DNA from: Chitinophagaceae bacterium
GTDB lineage: Bacteria > Bacteroidota > Bacteroidia > Chitinophagales > Chitinophagaceae
NCBI GenBank assembly: GCA_947372235.1
Contig: CANBSW010000008.1
Coordinates: 1-51,833 of the forward strand
Reading direction: 5' to 3'
Length of the DNA: 51,833 nt
The notes under the pieces are model-generated. The model was not told the origin of the DNA, made no database searches, and saw only the letters and a program-made list of their open reading frames with translations. A program made the translations under genes and the position numbers. This document shows, piece by piece, positions 13,680 through 22,653 of this stretch. The first letter of the stretch is position 1, and each line of letters begins with the position of its first letter.

Positions 13680-14135
13680 TTATTGGCAGCCATATGTTCG
13701 CCTTGTATCAATCATGTATTGAATTTTCCATCCTCGACCTGCTCTTACCAGTTGAAACGAATTAACACCGCAATGATTTAATTGGTTGTTCCAATAAAAT
13801 TTATAAGGTGTCCATACCATGGCCAGTGGCCCATCTATACGAATCACATCAAAGCTAATGCGTTCATCGGCCATATTTTTTGGCATTTGACTAACCAGCA
13901 ATGCGAAACTGGTTACTTTATCTGTTTTGATCAGGGTATTTCCATCTTTATCACGGGCAATTGTTTGCAGAATGGCACTATCGGCAAACAATCTTGCCAA
14001 ACTGTAAGGATCGCTGTTTCGTATGGCAGCAAACATGGAAGAAATTGTTGTTTTGATGGTATCTTCTGTTGTTTGCGAGAATACTTGTGACGAATAAAAA
14101 AAGAGTAGTATAAACACTATTAATATTCTCCGCAT
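13680..14135 (-). CDS. Secreted NTF2-like (SnoaL-fold) protein
   Basis: 151 residues with a signal peptide (MRRILIVFILLFFYSSQVFS). The rest looks like a cone-shaped NTF2/SnoaL domain: TISSMFAAIRNSDPYSLARLFADSA early and the closing strand pair VNSFQLVRAGRGWKIQYMIDTR. Such proteins are ligand-binding or enzyme-like and are common in Bacteroidota exported proteins; no catalytic set can be named. It is a one-gene unit, convergent with the sigma operon. Confidence 0.8.
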   Translation of the reverse strand: MRRILIVFILLFFYSSQVFSQTTEDTIKTTISSMFAAIRNSDPYSLARLFADSAILQTIARDKDGNTLIKTDKVTSFALLVSQMPKNMADERISFDVIRIDGPLAMVWTPYKFYWNNQLNHCGVNSFQLVRAGRGWKIQYMIDTRRTYGCQ

Positions 14136-14437
14136 AATAATCGTTTCATTAAAAGTAAGCTGTAAAATTCTAAATTGGTGTTAAGACAGATTTGTTATTT
14201 TTTATATGCGTTTACCGGAAATAAAGTAACGGAATGCTTTCGATTTTGGGGTAAAAAGGGGTAATCCGACCGGTAATGACAAAAATCATAATTAGTACCA
14301 TATAAAAAGCCGAATTTTAAAATAAGGTGATAGAAGTTTACCTTTGCTATTATAGTTAAATTATATATCTTACTAATTACAAAACTGAATTTTAAACAAA
14401 AAATACTATCTGTTTTCATCAACAATTCACCCTTATT
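14136..14437. other. Control region upstream of the exopolysaccharide cluster
   Basis: 302 bases without a gene between the NTF2-like gene and the receiver gene, A/T-rich. It holds a good -7 element (14339-14346) and a predicted leader of about 85 bases. No hairpin terminator is seen. Confidence 0.6.
14339..14346 (+). promoter_or_regulatory. -7 element of the exopolysaccharide operon
   Basis: TACCTTTG fits TAnnTTTG, 91 bases before the receiver gene. It is the only convincing promoter before the run of same-strand genes to 26003. Confidence 0.55.
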
Positions 14438-14833
14438 ATGAGTACTGATATCAACAAATTAACCTTATTAGCTATTGATGATGAAGTAGCTATTCAACAG
14501 ATCCTGGAGCATTATTTCAAAGATTCATTTACAGTTGTTACAAAAGGTAACGGGAAAGATGGACTTAACTGGATGCAGGAAGGTAATATCCCACATGTGA
14601 TCATTGCAGATATTGAAATGCCGATCATGAATGGATATGAATTTATAGATCAGGTACGATCGAGTGGGTTTTTAAACCATATCCCAATGATTATGTTGTC
14701 AGGAAACGACAGTTCTGACAACAGGATCCGTTGTTTAGAAGCCGGCGCCGATGATTATCTGATCAAACCTTTCAACCCACGCGAGCTGGCTGCAAGGATC
14801 AATGGTATTTTAAGGAGATTAGGAAAAAAATAG
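14438..14833 (+). CDS. Stand-alone response regulator receiver protein
   Basis: 131 residues, only a CheY-like receiver domain. The acidic pair D14-D15, the phosphorylatable D58 (ADIEMP), S88 and K110 (LIKPF) are all present, so it should be active. It has no output domain. It is the first gene of the exopolysaccharide cluster and lies 21 bases before a transferase that itself carries a degenerate receiver domain. That pairing suggests phospho-dependent control of polysaccharide synthesis. The hybrid kinase at 28838-31678, just beyond the far end of the cluster, is a candidate partner through its HPt domain. Confidence 0.93.
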   Translation: MSTDINKLTLLAIDDEVAIQQILEHYFKDSFTVVTKGNGKDGLNWMQEGNIPHVIIADIEMPIMNGYEFIDQVRSSGFLNHIPMIMLSGNDSSDNRIRCLEAGADDYLIKPFNPRELAARINGILRRLGKK

Positions 14834-14854
14834 TTGGTCAACAAATTTTAAGCC

Positions 14855-16036
14855 ATGGACACTAAAACTAATAATAAACGGGTTGCTATTATTACGGTTC
14901 ACAGTTCTGTTGCATCAGCAGTAAATCAGGCTTTGAAAGATATTTTTGTAGTAGATATTTTTGCAAATGGATTGCTGTTGCATTATGCGATGCAAAACGA
15001 TACAAAATACCAGGCGATCTTATCAGAAGATGAATTGCGGGGATCTAACGGAATTGCTTTGATGAAGACATTGATCAAGCTTGGATATGGAAATATCCCT
15101 TTTATCGCACTTATCGCTCAGATAGATGATGACCAAAGACTGCTGGCCATGAAAGAAGGGGTTGCAGAAATTTTCACAAAAAATATCGACCAAAAATCTC
15201 TCAGAACACGTATCCCTTTTATTGTAGAAAATTTCAAAAATTATACACCAACAGCGGATACCAATAAACCATACAAACTTCCTCTTATTAAAAGAGTGTT
15301 TGATATTTTTTTTTCTGGAATGGCATTATTATGTCTAAGCCCTGTCTTTTTGATCATTGCCATACTTGTGAGGGCGGAGTCGAAGGGCAAGGTATTTTAC
15401 TTCTCTCTTCGTGTAGGTTCGGGTTATCAGGTATTTAAATTTTATAAGTTCCGTTCGATGTTTACGGGTGCTGATGCCAAGCTGAAAGATCTTTCGCACC
15501 TGAATCAATATAATATTGACAATAAGGGAAAGGAAGAAACAGAGATGCCGGTAAAAGAATTATGCGACTTGTGTGAGCAGGCAGGAACCGGATGTCAAAA
15601 CGCTTTGTTCGCTGATAATAAAGTGATCTGCGAAAAAATTCATAAGCAACAGCTAGCCAGTAAGATGGATTCTGCTTTTATAAAAATCAAGGATGATCCC
15701 CGCATTACAAAAGTTGGGAAATTTATAAGAAATACAAGTATTGATGAATTGCCGCAATTATGGAATGTTTTCATAGGCGATATGTCGATAGTTGGTAACA
15801 GGCCCCTCCCCTTATATGAAGCTGAAAAAATTACCACCGATAAATATGCATTGCGTTTTATGGCACCGGCGGGTATTACCGGTTTATGGCAGGTAGAAAA
15901 AAGAGGCCGGGGTGAAATGTCGGAAGAAGAAAGATTAAGTCTGGATAACAACTATGCTAAAACTCACAGTTTTGCCAATGATATCAGGTTAATTCTTCGT
16001 ACGATACCTGCATTATTCCAATCCGAAAATGTGTAA
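14855..16036 (+). CDS. Pseudo-receiver fused to a polyprenyl-phosphate sugar-1-phosphate transferase
   Basis: 393 residues. Residues about 8-125 look like a receiver domain in which the acidic pair is lost (V15-H16) and the phosphorylatable Asp is replaced by Glu58 (ILSEDE), with K109 kept. From about 144 comes a bacterial sugar transferase: KRVFDIFFSG membrane hairpin, FYKFRSM (196-202), DPRITKVGKF (281-290), the DE pair in TSIDELPQLWN and PAGITGLWQV. This enzyme loads the first sugar onto undecaprenyl phosphate and starts each polysaccharide unit. An insert between FRSM and DPRIT carries four cysteines (C237, C240, C247, C259) that could bind a metal. The large N-terminal membrane domain of classical WbaP is absent. 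Confidence 0.9.
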   Translation: MDTKTNNKRVAIITVHSSVASAVNQALKDIFVVDIFANGLLLHYAMQNDTKYQAILSEDELRGSNGIALMKTLIKLGYGNIPFIALIAQIDDDQRLLAMKEGVAEIFTKNIDQKSLRTRIPFIVENFKNYTPTADTNKPYKLPLIKRVFDIFFSGMALLCLSPVFLIIAILVRAESKGKVFYFSLRVGSGYQVFKFYKFRSMFTGADAKLKDLSHLNQYNIDNKGKEETEMPVKELCDLCEQAGTGCQNALFADNKVICEKIHKQQLASKMDSAFIKIKDDPRITKVGKFIRNTSIDELPQLWNVFIGDMSIVGNRPLPLYEAEKITTDKYALRFMAPAGITGLWQVEKRGRGEMSEEERLSLDNNYAKTHSFANDIRLILRTIPALFQSENV

Positions 16037-16037
16037 C

Positions 16038-16790
16038 ATGCAAGTAAGATCCTTTATTTTATGTGCGATAACTGTTATTTCAATTCTGTTATCGGGCAAG
16101 ATACGGGCCCAATCGCCATCGATAGACTCCTTATTGATCAGGGTTATGGAAACTGATGAATTATTACCAAGATTAATAGATTCGGCTATTAAATATTCTG
16201 CTATGGTAAGAAGAATGGATAATAGTGTAGTTCTTGCGGGAGAAGGTTTGCAATTGAGTAAAAAAAATATTTACAGCTCACTGTCCTTAAACAGTTCGTA
16301 TAATTATGGAACTAATTATTCTGCCATTAATAATTCTGCAGGTACCAGTTTGAATAATTTTACCACTTCGCAAAACGGGTTTTATAATATGGGAGTAGGC
16401 ATACAATTTCCTTTAACCAATATCATCAGCCGGAAAAACCTGATCCGTTCCGGAGAAGCGCAGGTAAAAATGGCTACCGCCGAAAAAGACAATGCCACAC
16501 AATATGTAAAACAGGAAGTGATTCGGTTATACCAGGATTTTAAACTGTCGATCAAGCTTTTGATGATCAGTGGCAAAAACAAACAATCAGCACAGATCAA
16601 TTATGCAATGGCCGAAAAGGAATTTGCTCAGGGTCAAAGCAGTATAGATCAGGAAACAAGGGTTATGGATGTTTATAATAAATCGGTTATTGAATATGAA
16701 ACATATGTTAACAGGTTTCAAACAAGTTACATGCAGCTTGAATTGTATGTAGGCACTAATCTTTCTTCATTAATTAAACAGGGAAAATGA
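16038..16790 (+). CDS. Half-length TolC-like outer membrane export protein
   Basis: 250 residues from the ATG at 16038, two bases after the stop of the transferase gene; an ATG at 16029 overlapping that gene is also possible. A signal peptide (MQVRSFILCAITVISILLSG) is followed by one outer-membrane-efflux-protein unit: a long helix with the pattern of TolC, beta strands (SLNSSYNYGTNYS, MGVGIQFPLT) and a second long helix ending at residue 245. Canonical TolC has two such units in about 430-490 residues. The cluster has no Wza-type export protein, so this may form the outer membrane exit. Its last four bases overlap the start of the Wzz-like gene (ATGA), so translation is coupled. Confidence 0.75.
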   Translation: MQVRSFILCAITVISILLSGKIRAQSPSIDSLLIRVMETDELLPRLIDSAIKYSAMVRRMDNSVVLAGEGLQLSKKNIYSSLSLNSSYNYGTNYSAINNSAGTSLNNFTTSQNGFYNMGVGIQFPLTNIISRKNLIRSGEAQVKMATAEKDNATQYVKQEVIRLYQDFKLSIKLLMISGKNKQSAQINYAMAEKEFAQGQSSIDQETRVMDVYNKSVIEYETYVNRFQTSYMQLELYVGTNLSSLIKQGK

Positions 16791-18868
16791 GTTTTCTGCA
16801 TTTTATTAAAATATTATTCAGGAACCTTTTATGGTTAATCATTATTCCTCTGGTATTAGCATCCACTATTTACTATTTTACAAGAAATGAGAAAAAAGTA
16901 TACTCATCAGAAACAGTAATTTATACAGGCATCGCATCAGGTTATAATTTAAGCGGAAATAACAAAGCCGATTTCTTTGCAACCAGTAATGCTTTTGACA
17001 ATTTATTATCAATCATCAATTCCAGAGAAACCAGGCAATTGGTAGCAATACACTTATTGGCAACCCATTTGTTAGAAAAACAATATGACCCATCTTTATT
17101 GTCATGGGGATCTTATGATGATTTACAAAAACTGATTCCAGATTCAATAAAACAAAAGCTTGTAAAACCCACACTGGATCAGACCATTTTGGAAATCGGC
17201 AATTACATGCAGGCAAGTGATACAAATCTGATCTACCGTTTATTGAATTCAGACAATCCCTTCTATTCTGTAAAATCACTTCAGGAGATTAAAGCAAACA
17301 GGATCAATTCAAGCGATCTGATTAAAGTATCTTATGAAACTAATGATGCCGCCATTTGTAAACATACATTAGAGATCCTGGTTGAAACATTTATCGGTAA
17401 ACATAAGCTTTTACGGGAAGGCCAAACCGATTCTGTAATAGCCTATTTTGAAAAGCAAACACGCAACTCTTACCAAAAACTCGATTCAGTAGAACAGTTA
17501 TTTCTTGATTTCAATAAGAAGAATGACATCATCAACTATTATGAACAAACAAAAGCGGTAGCCGGTGAAAAAGAAAATCTATATGCTCAAGGTCACAACC
17601 TTGAGATGGATCGTCAGGCAAATGGAAGTGCTTTAAATAAAGTGAATGAAAATATCAGTGGCAGGGTTTATCAGGCATTGTATGGCCCGGAAATTACCAG
17701 TGAACGGGAAAAACTGTCCGACATATTTAATAAGATAGCATTGAGCGAAGTGATGAACAAAAAAAATAACGCAGAAGGTCAAAAAAAATATGCGGATAGT
17801 TTACGTATGATAGCGACCGGTATCGAAAAAAATCTGAAAGCAACACTTGAAAAATTATATGCCCAAACAAATACACCTAATGGAATTCCTACAAAGACCG
17901 TTTTGGATGAGTGGTTAAAAACCACATTGGCATATGAGGAAAGTAAAGCACGTTTAACTGTAATGGATAAACGCAAAGCTGAATTTCAGGAAGAATATAA
18001 AAAATTCGCACCTCTTGGAGCTACTTTGAAAAAGATCGAAAGACAGATCAGTGTTTCGGAACAGGAATACCTGGAATTATTACATGGATTAAGTCAGGCA
18101 AAACTTACCCAACAAAACAATGAACTCACATCCAAACTAACGATCGTAGATCCCCCTTATTTGCCATTAAAAGCGAATGCATCAAAAAGAACAGTTTTAA
18201 TTGCAGTTGGGTTTATTGTTGGCTTTATTCTTGTGTTAGGATTTATCCTTGCCAATACTTTGATCAATAAAACACTTCAGGAACCATCACGGGCATCTAA
18301 ACTGATCGGGTTTCCGGTACTGGGTATCTATCCCCTGCTTAAAGTATCCGCTGCATTTCTGTCCAGAGCCAATACCAGACTAACCCAGAAATTACTTGCA
18401 CAGATTTCAAATCACGATAAACCTGTAGTGATCGGAATTACAAGTACTCAAAAAAAAGAAGGGAAATCAACCATTTCTTCGGTATGGGAAAAAGAACTCA
18501 AGGAACTTGGGTATACCGTTCAAACTGATTCATGGAAAAAAGGATACCGATTTTCACAAACTGAAGGTATTCTGTTGCTGGAGTTACCAGCGTTAGAAGA
18601 TTTGGTTGTCACCAAAGGAATGATTCCGGAGTTAACGCATGTATTTTTAATTTGCAGGGCTAACAGGGTGTGGTCGATTATGGATAAAGAATCTCTGGCC
18701 ATCTTTACAAGTGTAAGCGGCATCAAACCCATACCCATATTAAATGGTGTGGATACAAATTTTGCCGAGGATTATATTGGTGAAGCGCCTAAATCAAGGA
18801 CAGGTCTTCGTTCTTTGATCAAACGAATAGTAAAATTTGAATTTGGAAATAGAAGAAAGATAAGTTAG
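16787..18868 (+). CDS. Wzz/Wzc-like chain-length protein with a degenerate kinase domain
   Basis: 693 residues. Membrane segments near 11-30 and 470-493 frame a long periplasmic coiled-coil region, as in polysaccharide co-polymerases that set chain length. The C-terminal part resembles the BY-kinase of Wzc but is degraded: Walker A reads KKEGKST with K560 kept, Walker A' (normally an Asp-rich strand) reads VQTDSWKKG, and Walker B reads LLLELPAL without the usual Asp. The C-terminus has no tyrosine cluster. It probably works as a structural co-polymerase and not as a tyrosine kinase. It follows the TolC-like gene with a 4-base overlap. Confidence 0.85.
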   Translation: MSFLHFIKILFRNLLWLIIIPLVLASTIYYFTRNEKKVYSSETVIYTGIASGYNLSGNNKADFFATSNAFDNLLSIINSRETRQLVAIHLLATHLLEKQYDPSLLSWGSYDDLQKLIPDSIKQKLVKPTLDQTILEIGNYMQASDTNLIYRLLNSDNPFYSVKSLQEIKANRINSSDLIKVSYETNDAAICKHTLEILVETFIGKHKLLREGQTDSVIAYFEKQTRNSYQKLDSVEQLFLDFNKKNDIINYYEQTKAVAGEKENLYAQGHNLEMDRQANGSALNKVNENISGRVYQALYGPEITSEREKLSDIFNKIALSEVMNKKNNAEGQKKYADSLRMIATGIEKNLKATLEKLYAQTNTPNGIPTKTVLDEWLKTTLAYEESKARLTVMDKRKAEFQEEYKKFAPLGATLKKIERQISVSEQEYLELLHGLSQAKLTQQNNELTSKLTIVDPPYLPLKANASKRTVLIAVGFIVGFILVLGFILANTLINKTLQEPSRASKLIGFPVLGIYPLLKVSAAFLSRANTRLTQKLLAQISNHDKPVVIGITSTQKKEGKSTISSVWEKELKELGYTVQTDSWKKGYRFSQTEGILLLELPALEDLVVTKGMIPELTHVFLICRANRVWSIMDKESLAIFTSVSGIKPIPILNGVDTNFAEDYIGEAPKSRTGLRSLIKRIVKFEFGNRRKIS

Positions 18869-18960
18869 CGACTTACATTTTGATTGTTCAAACAAATTGC
18901 AGTATCGTTTATTCGAGCGAGGGAATAGCTGGTCTAAATATGACTGATTGAATCCATCCA

Positions 18961-20412
18961 ATGGAAAATGATTTATTTTATAATTCGTACAGAAACAACC
19001 TATCCAACTTTTGGCTTATACCCGGAGTGCTGATGTCGTTTTTTTTTGGATGGCTGATAGCTACCCGTGGTATTGCAATTGGTGCATTATTGATCATACT
19101 TCCCTTTATTATTGGCTTCGTAATTCTTGTTTTTTTAAAGCCTAAAGCCGGATTGGTTTTTTTTATCCTTTATTGTTTCGTTATTCCCGGACTAGGAAGG
19201 CATATTGAAGGCCCGCAATTTGGATTAGGTCAGGATGGGCTTTTAATATTAACCTGGCTGGGCATCATTTTTCACAGAAGCAGCCGGTTTAAAATGCGGC
19301 ATTTAAATAATGATCTTGTTTGGCTTGCCATAGTTTGGCTCATCATAACCGTTTTACAAATTGCCAACCCCGAAAGACCGAGTATACTTGGCTGGGTATA
19401 TGAAATGAGATCCGCTACCTTATATTGGGTACTTTCCATTCCACTTGTTTTTTTAGTATTCAATAAACGATCAGACCTTGATCTTTTTTTGAATATCATT
19501 ATAATCCTCTCACTTGCCGGCGCCTTTTATGGTATGAAACAGTTATTTGTTGGAACTGATGAAGCAGAAAACAGATGGCTGGCTGCGGGTGCATACAAAA
19601 CACATTTATTATTTGGTAAACTTAGGGTGTTCTCTTACTATACTGAAGCGGGGCAATTTGGGGCTTCACAGGCGCAATTGGCAATAATGTGTTTTATATT
19701 AGCCGTGGGGCCGCACGGTTTATTTAAAAAGATATTTTATTTAGGTGCCGGCGTGCTGATATTTTATGGAATGCTGATCTCAGGAACCCGTGGGGCATTG
19801 ATGGCATTTGTTGGTGGAGGTTTTGTATTTCTTGTATTGAGTAAGCGATTGAATATTTTGATATTGGGTGGAGTAGTAGGTTTATCATTTCTCGGTATTC
19901 TTAAATACACTAAAATAGGCAATACCAATGCAGAAATCGTTCGACTAAGAACCGCTCTCGACCCAAATGATGCCTCTTTTAAAGTGAGGTTATTTAACCA
20001 GAATATATTAAAAGACTATCTAGCATCCAAACCATTGGGTGCAGGAGTTGGGGCTTCGGGGCAATGGGGCACTAAATACAATCCGGATAAATTTATTGCT
20101 CAAATTCCACCAGACAGTTTGTATGTTAAGATCTGGGTTATGTATGGGATCATCGGGCTTGTTCTTTGGCTGGGGATCATGTTCTACATTGCCGGCAAAT
20201 CAGCAGGCATTATCTGGAATACCCAGGATCCCATATTAAAGAACAAATTATCTGCTTTATGCGGAGGTGCTACCGGTATTTTATTGTGCAGTTATGGTAA
20301 TGAAGTGCTGAACCAAATGCCATCTTCCATTATAGTATATGCAAGTTGGGCATTAATATGGATGAGCCCTAGATGGGATACCCCTTTACCTATTCAAAAA
20401 ACTACTGTATGA
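18961..20412 (+). CDS. O-antigen ligase/polymerase (Wzy-like) membrane protein
   Basis: 483 residues with about ten or more hydrophobic segments and one large periplasmic loop. The motif MLISGTRGALMAFVGGGF near residue 270 is that of the Wzy_C/O-antigen ligase family, which joins lipid-linked repeat units or moves finished chains. In this setting, next to a chain-length protein and glycosyltransferases, a polymerase role is likelier than a ligase role. The gene lies 92 bases after the Wzz-like gene, and its stop overlaps the next start (ATGA). Confidence 0.85.
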   Translation: MENDLFYNSYRNNLSNFWLIPGVLMSFFFGWLIATRGIAIGALLIILPFIIGFVILVFLKPKAGLVFFILYCFVIPGLGRHIEGPQFGLGQDGLLILTWLGIIFHRSSRFKMRHLNNDLVWLAIVWLIITVLQIANPERPSILGWVYEMRSATLYWVLSIPLVFLVFNKRSDLDLFLNIIIILSLAGAFYGMKQLFVGTDEAENRWLAAGAYKTHLLFGKLRVFSYYTEAGQFGASQAQLAIMCFILAVGPHGLFKKIFYLGAGVLIFYGMLISGTRGALMAFVGGGFVFLVLSKRLNILILGGVVGLSFLGILKYTKIGNTNAEIVRLRTALDPNDASFKVRLFNQNILKDYLASKPLGAGVGASGQWGTKYNPDKFIAQIPPDSLYVKIWVMYGIIGLVLWLGIMFYIAGKSAGIIWNTQDPILKNKLSALCGGATGILLCSYGNEVLNQMPSSIIVYASWALIWMSPRWDTPLPIQKTTV

Positions 20413-21347
20413 ATGAGCCATTGATATCATTGATCACGGTAAACTATAACACACCTGAGGTGACAGCTGCGTTTCTACATTCATTATCATTACTCACATA
20501 TCCCAACTATGAAGTAATTGTTGTAGATAATAAATCGCCTGAACATTCCTCTGCTTATTTAAAAAATGAATTTCCGTTTATTACACATATCAGTTCACCG
20601 GTAAATCTGGGTTTTGCAGGCGGCAATAATATTGGTCTGCATTTTGCCAAAGGCGAGTATGTTTTTTTTGTGAATAATGATACCGAAGTAACGCCCGGGC
20701 TTTTAACCGTTCTCGTAAATTATCTGAAAGAACACCCGGATGCAGGTATTGCCTGTCCCAAGATCAAATATTATTATATGCCCGACACCATCCAATATGC
20801 AGGGGCTATAGGTCTGCACCCCTTAACCAGTCGCAGTTATGATATTGGATACTTGCAAAAGGATAACGGGAAATTTAACGATACACGAATTACTGATCTT
20901 CCAAATGGAGCAGCAATGATGATCTCGGCAGAACATATCCGTGAAGTTGGCTGGATGAGTGAAATGTTTTTTTTATACTACGAGGAGTTGGATTGGGCCG
21001 CAAGATTTAAAAAAGCCGGTCATCCGGTACACTATGTAGGAACGGCAGAGATCTTTCATAAAGAATCCGTTTCAACCGGCAAAAATTCTCCTTTTAAAAC
21101 TTTCTACCTTTACCGGAACAGATTTTTATATATAAGAAGAAACTATAGTGGGGCAAGATGGCTGATCGCAGCTTCCTTTTTTGTACTTGTTTCAAGCCCG
21201 GTACATATGCTGAAACATGCATTGAAAAAAGAATGGGGTCATGTAGCATCGATTCGTAAGGCTTTACTTTGGAATTTTACAAACCCTTCGCATAAAGAAC
21301 CATTACCAAACGGGAAAACCATTATCAGTGAAGTTATTTTTGATTGA
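20409..21347 (+). CDS. Glycosyltransferase family 2 (rhamnosyltransferase-like)
   Basis: 312 residues from the ATG at 20409, which overlaps the TGA of the polymerase gene. An earlier in-frame ATG at 20373 is rejected as it would overlap far into that gene. The GT-A fold starts SLITVNYNTPEVT, with VIVVDNKSPE, NLGFAGGNNIG, the metal site NNDTEV and a later DWAARFKKAGH. These are marks of WcaA/rhamnosyltransferase-like enzymes that add single sugars to lipid-linked units at the inner face of the membrane. A C-terminal hydrophobic stretch (about 253-272) suggests membrane contact. Confidence 0.9.
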   Translation: MNEPLISLITVNYNTPEVTAAFLHSLSLLTYPNYEVIVVDNKSPEHSSAYLKNEFPFITHISSPVNLGFAGGNNIGLHFAKGEYVFFVNNDTEVTPGLLTVLVNYLKEHPDAGIACPKIKYYYMPDTIQYAGAIGLHPLTSRSYDIGYLQKDNGKFNDTRITDLPNGAAMMISAEHIREVGWMSEMFFLYYEELDWAARFKKAGHPVHYVGTAEIFHKESVSTGKNSPFKTFYLYRNRFLYIRRNYSGARWLIAASFFVLVSSPVHMLKHALKKEWGHVASIRKALLWNFTNPSHKEPLPNGKTIISEVIFD

Positions 21348-21363
21348 TCTAAAAGAATGTAAC

Positions 21364-22548
21364 ATGATACAACAGGCAGGCTGGATATTGCAATATATTA
21401 TACTTGGATACATTTTCATTCAGGTATTGTATTTATTATTCTTTTCGATTATTGGCAGATTGGTTGCCGCAAAGAAAAATCCGGACGCCAAAACCCTGCG
21501 AAGGATTAGGATCTTTATTCCTGGCTATAAAGAAGATGCAGTAATCATTGCTACTGCCAAAGATGCAATTCAACAAAATTATCCTTCCGATAAATTTGAA
21601 GTAGTGATCATAGCTGATTCTTTCTCTGCTGCAACACTCGAAACTTTGCATTCTCTTCCAATTAAAGTAGTGGAAGTAAGCTTCGAAAAAAGTACCAAAG
21701 GAAAAGCCCTGGAAAAAGCAGTTGCTGCAACGGCAAACGATCCGGTAGATATTCTTTTGATACTTGATGCAGATAATCATATGTCGCAGGGATTTTTACA
21801 TGCCGTAAATAATGCATTTGAGCAAGGTTACGAAGTGGTTCAGGGACATCGTACAGCTAAAGATTTTCAAACCCCATTTGCATTACTGGATGCCTGTACT
21901 GAAGAAATCAATAACCATATTTTCCGGCGTGGGCATGTAGCAGTAGGTTTACCTTCTGCATTAATAGGCAGCGGTATGGCCTTTAGCTGGCCCTTGTTTA
22001 TATCCTTATTAGAAAACATTGGTGATACTTCCGGAGAAGATAAAGAATTGGAATTCCGTGTGGTTCGTCAGAAAAAAGACATTGCTTTTCTGGATGGACA
22101 TTATGTATTTGATGAAAAAGTGGCAAGAACAGATGTATTTAGTAAACAACGAAGCCGATGGCTTGCAACACAGGTAGAATTTTTTGAAAAATATTTTATG
22201 GAAGGATGGGTACAACTTTTCAAAGGAAATGTAGCTTTCTTCAATAAAGTTTTCCAAACTTATTTATTGCCAAGGGTGATGCTTGCTGCACTAACAACAG
22301 CATGGTTGGTTTGGGTATTCATATTTACCCCTACCCTGTTAAATATCAGCCTGATTCTTTTTGTTGCATTGATCTTTGCATTATTGATTGGTATTCCGGC
22401 AAACTGGTACAACCGTAAACTGCTAATGGCCTTTTTGCAAATTCCGGGTGCTTTATTATCTATTTTGAAAGCAATGTTACATATTGGTAAGGCAAGAAAA
22501 CAGTTTATTCATACCCCACATGGTGAAACCGAAAACGACAAACATTAA
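21364..22548 (+). CDS. Membrane glycosyltransferase family 2
   Basis: 394 residues from the ATG at 21364. One N-terminal membrane helix (about 7-30) precedes a GT-A domain with FIPGYKED, VVIIADSFS, LILDADNH, GSGMAF, SGEDKE and the QRSRW motif (QxxRW) typical of processive or cellulose-synthase-like enzymes. Two or three C-terminal membrane segments follow (about 303-365). The DAD, ED and QxxRW set is complete, so it should be active. The product cannot be told. It starts 16 bases after the previous gene. Confidence 0.88.
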   Translation: MIQQAGWILQYIILGYIFIQVLYLLFFSIIGRLVAAKKNPDAKTLRRIRIFIPGYKEDAVIIATAKDAIQQNYPSDKFEVVIIADSFSAATLETLHSLPIKVVEVSFEKSTKGKALEKAVAATANDPVDILLILDADNHMSQGFLHAVNNAFEQGYEVVQGHRTAKDFQTPFALLDACTEEINNHIFRRGHVAVGLPSALIGSGMAFSWPLFISLLENIGDTSGEDKELEFRVVRQKKDIAFLDGHYVFDEKVARTDVFSKQRSRWLATQVEFFEKYFMEGWVQLFKGNVAFFNKVFQTYLLPRVMLAALTTAWLVWVFIFTPTLLNISLILFVALIFALLIGIPANWYNRKLLMAFLQIPGALLSILKAMLHIGKARKQFIHTPHGETENDKH

Positions 22549-22551
22549 GCC

Positions 22552-22653
22552 ATGCCCTGGAATATCATGATAATACCAATCATTCTTTGCCTTTTTTGGG
22601 GTTTTAAAAATGGATTGAAAGCAAAAAACAAACATCATGTCAAAAAAAACTGA
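22552..22653 (+). CDS. Possible 33-residue membrane protein
   Basis: An ATG three bases after the stop of the membrane glycosyltransferase opens a 33-codon frame: a short hydrophobic helix (IMIIPIILCLFWGF) followed by a basic tail rich in Lys, His and Asn. It ends 17 bases inside the next gene in another frame. The tight spacing on both sides and the one-helix-plus-basic-tail design are those of real small membrane proteins, and without it this operon would have an 88-base gap. It could still be a chance frame. Confidence 0.4.
   Translation: MPWNIMIIPIILCLFWGFKNGLKAKNKHHVKKN

Noticed and set aside
14195..14425. 76-codon minus-strand frame in the gap before the exopolysaccharide cluster
   Set aside because: No ribosome binding site, no recognisable features, and it covers the predicted promoter of the opposite strand.
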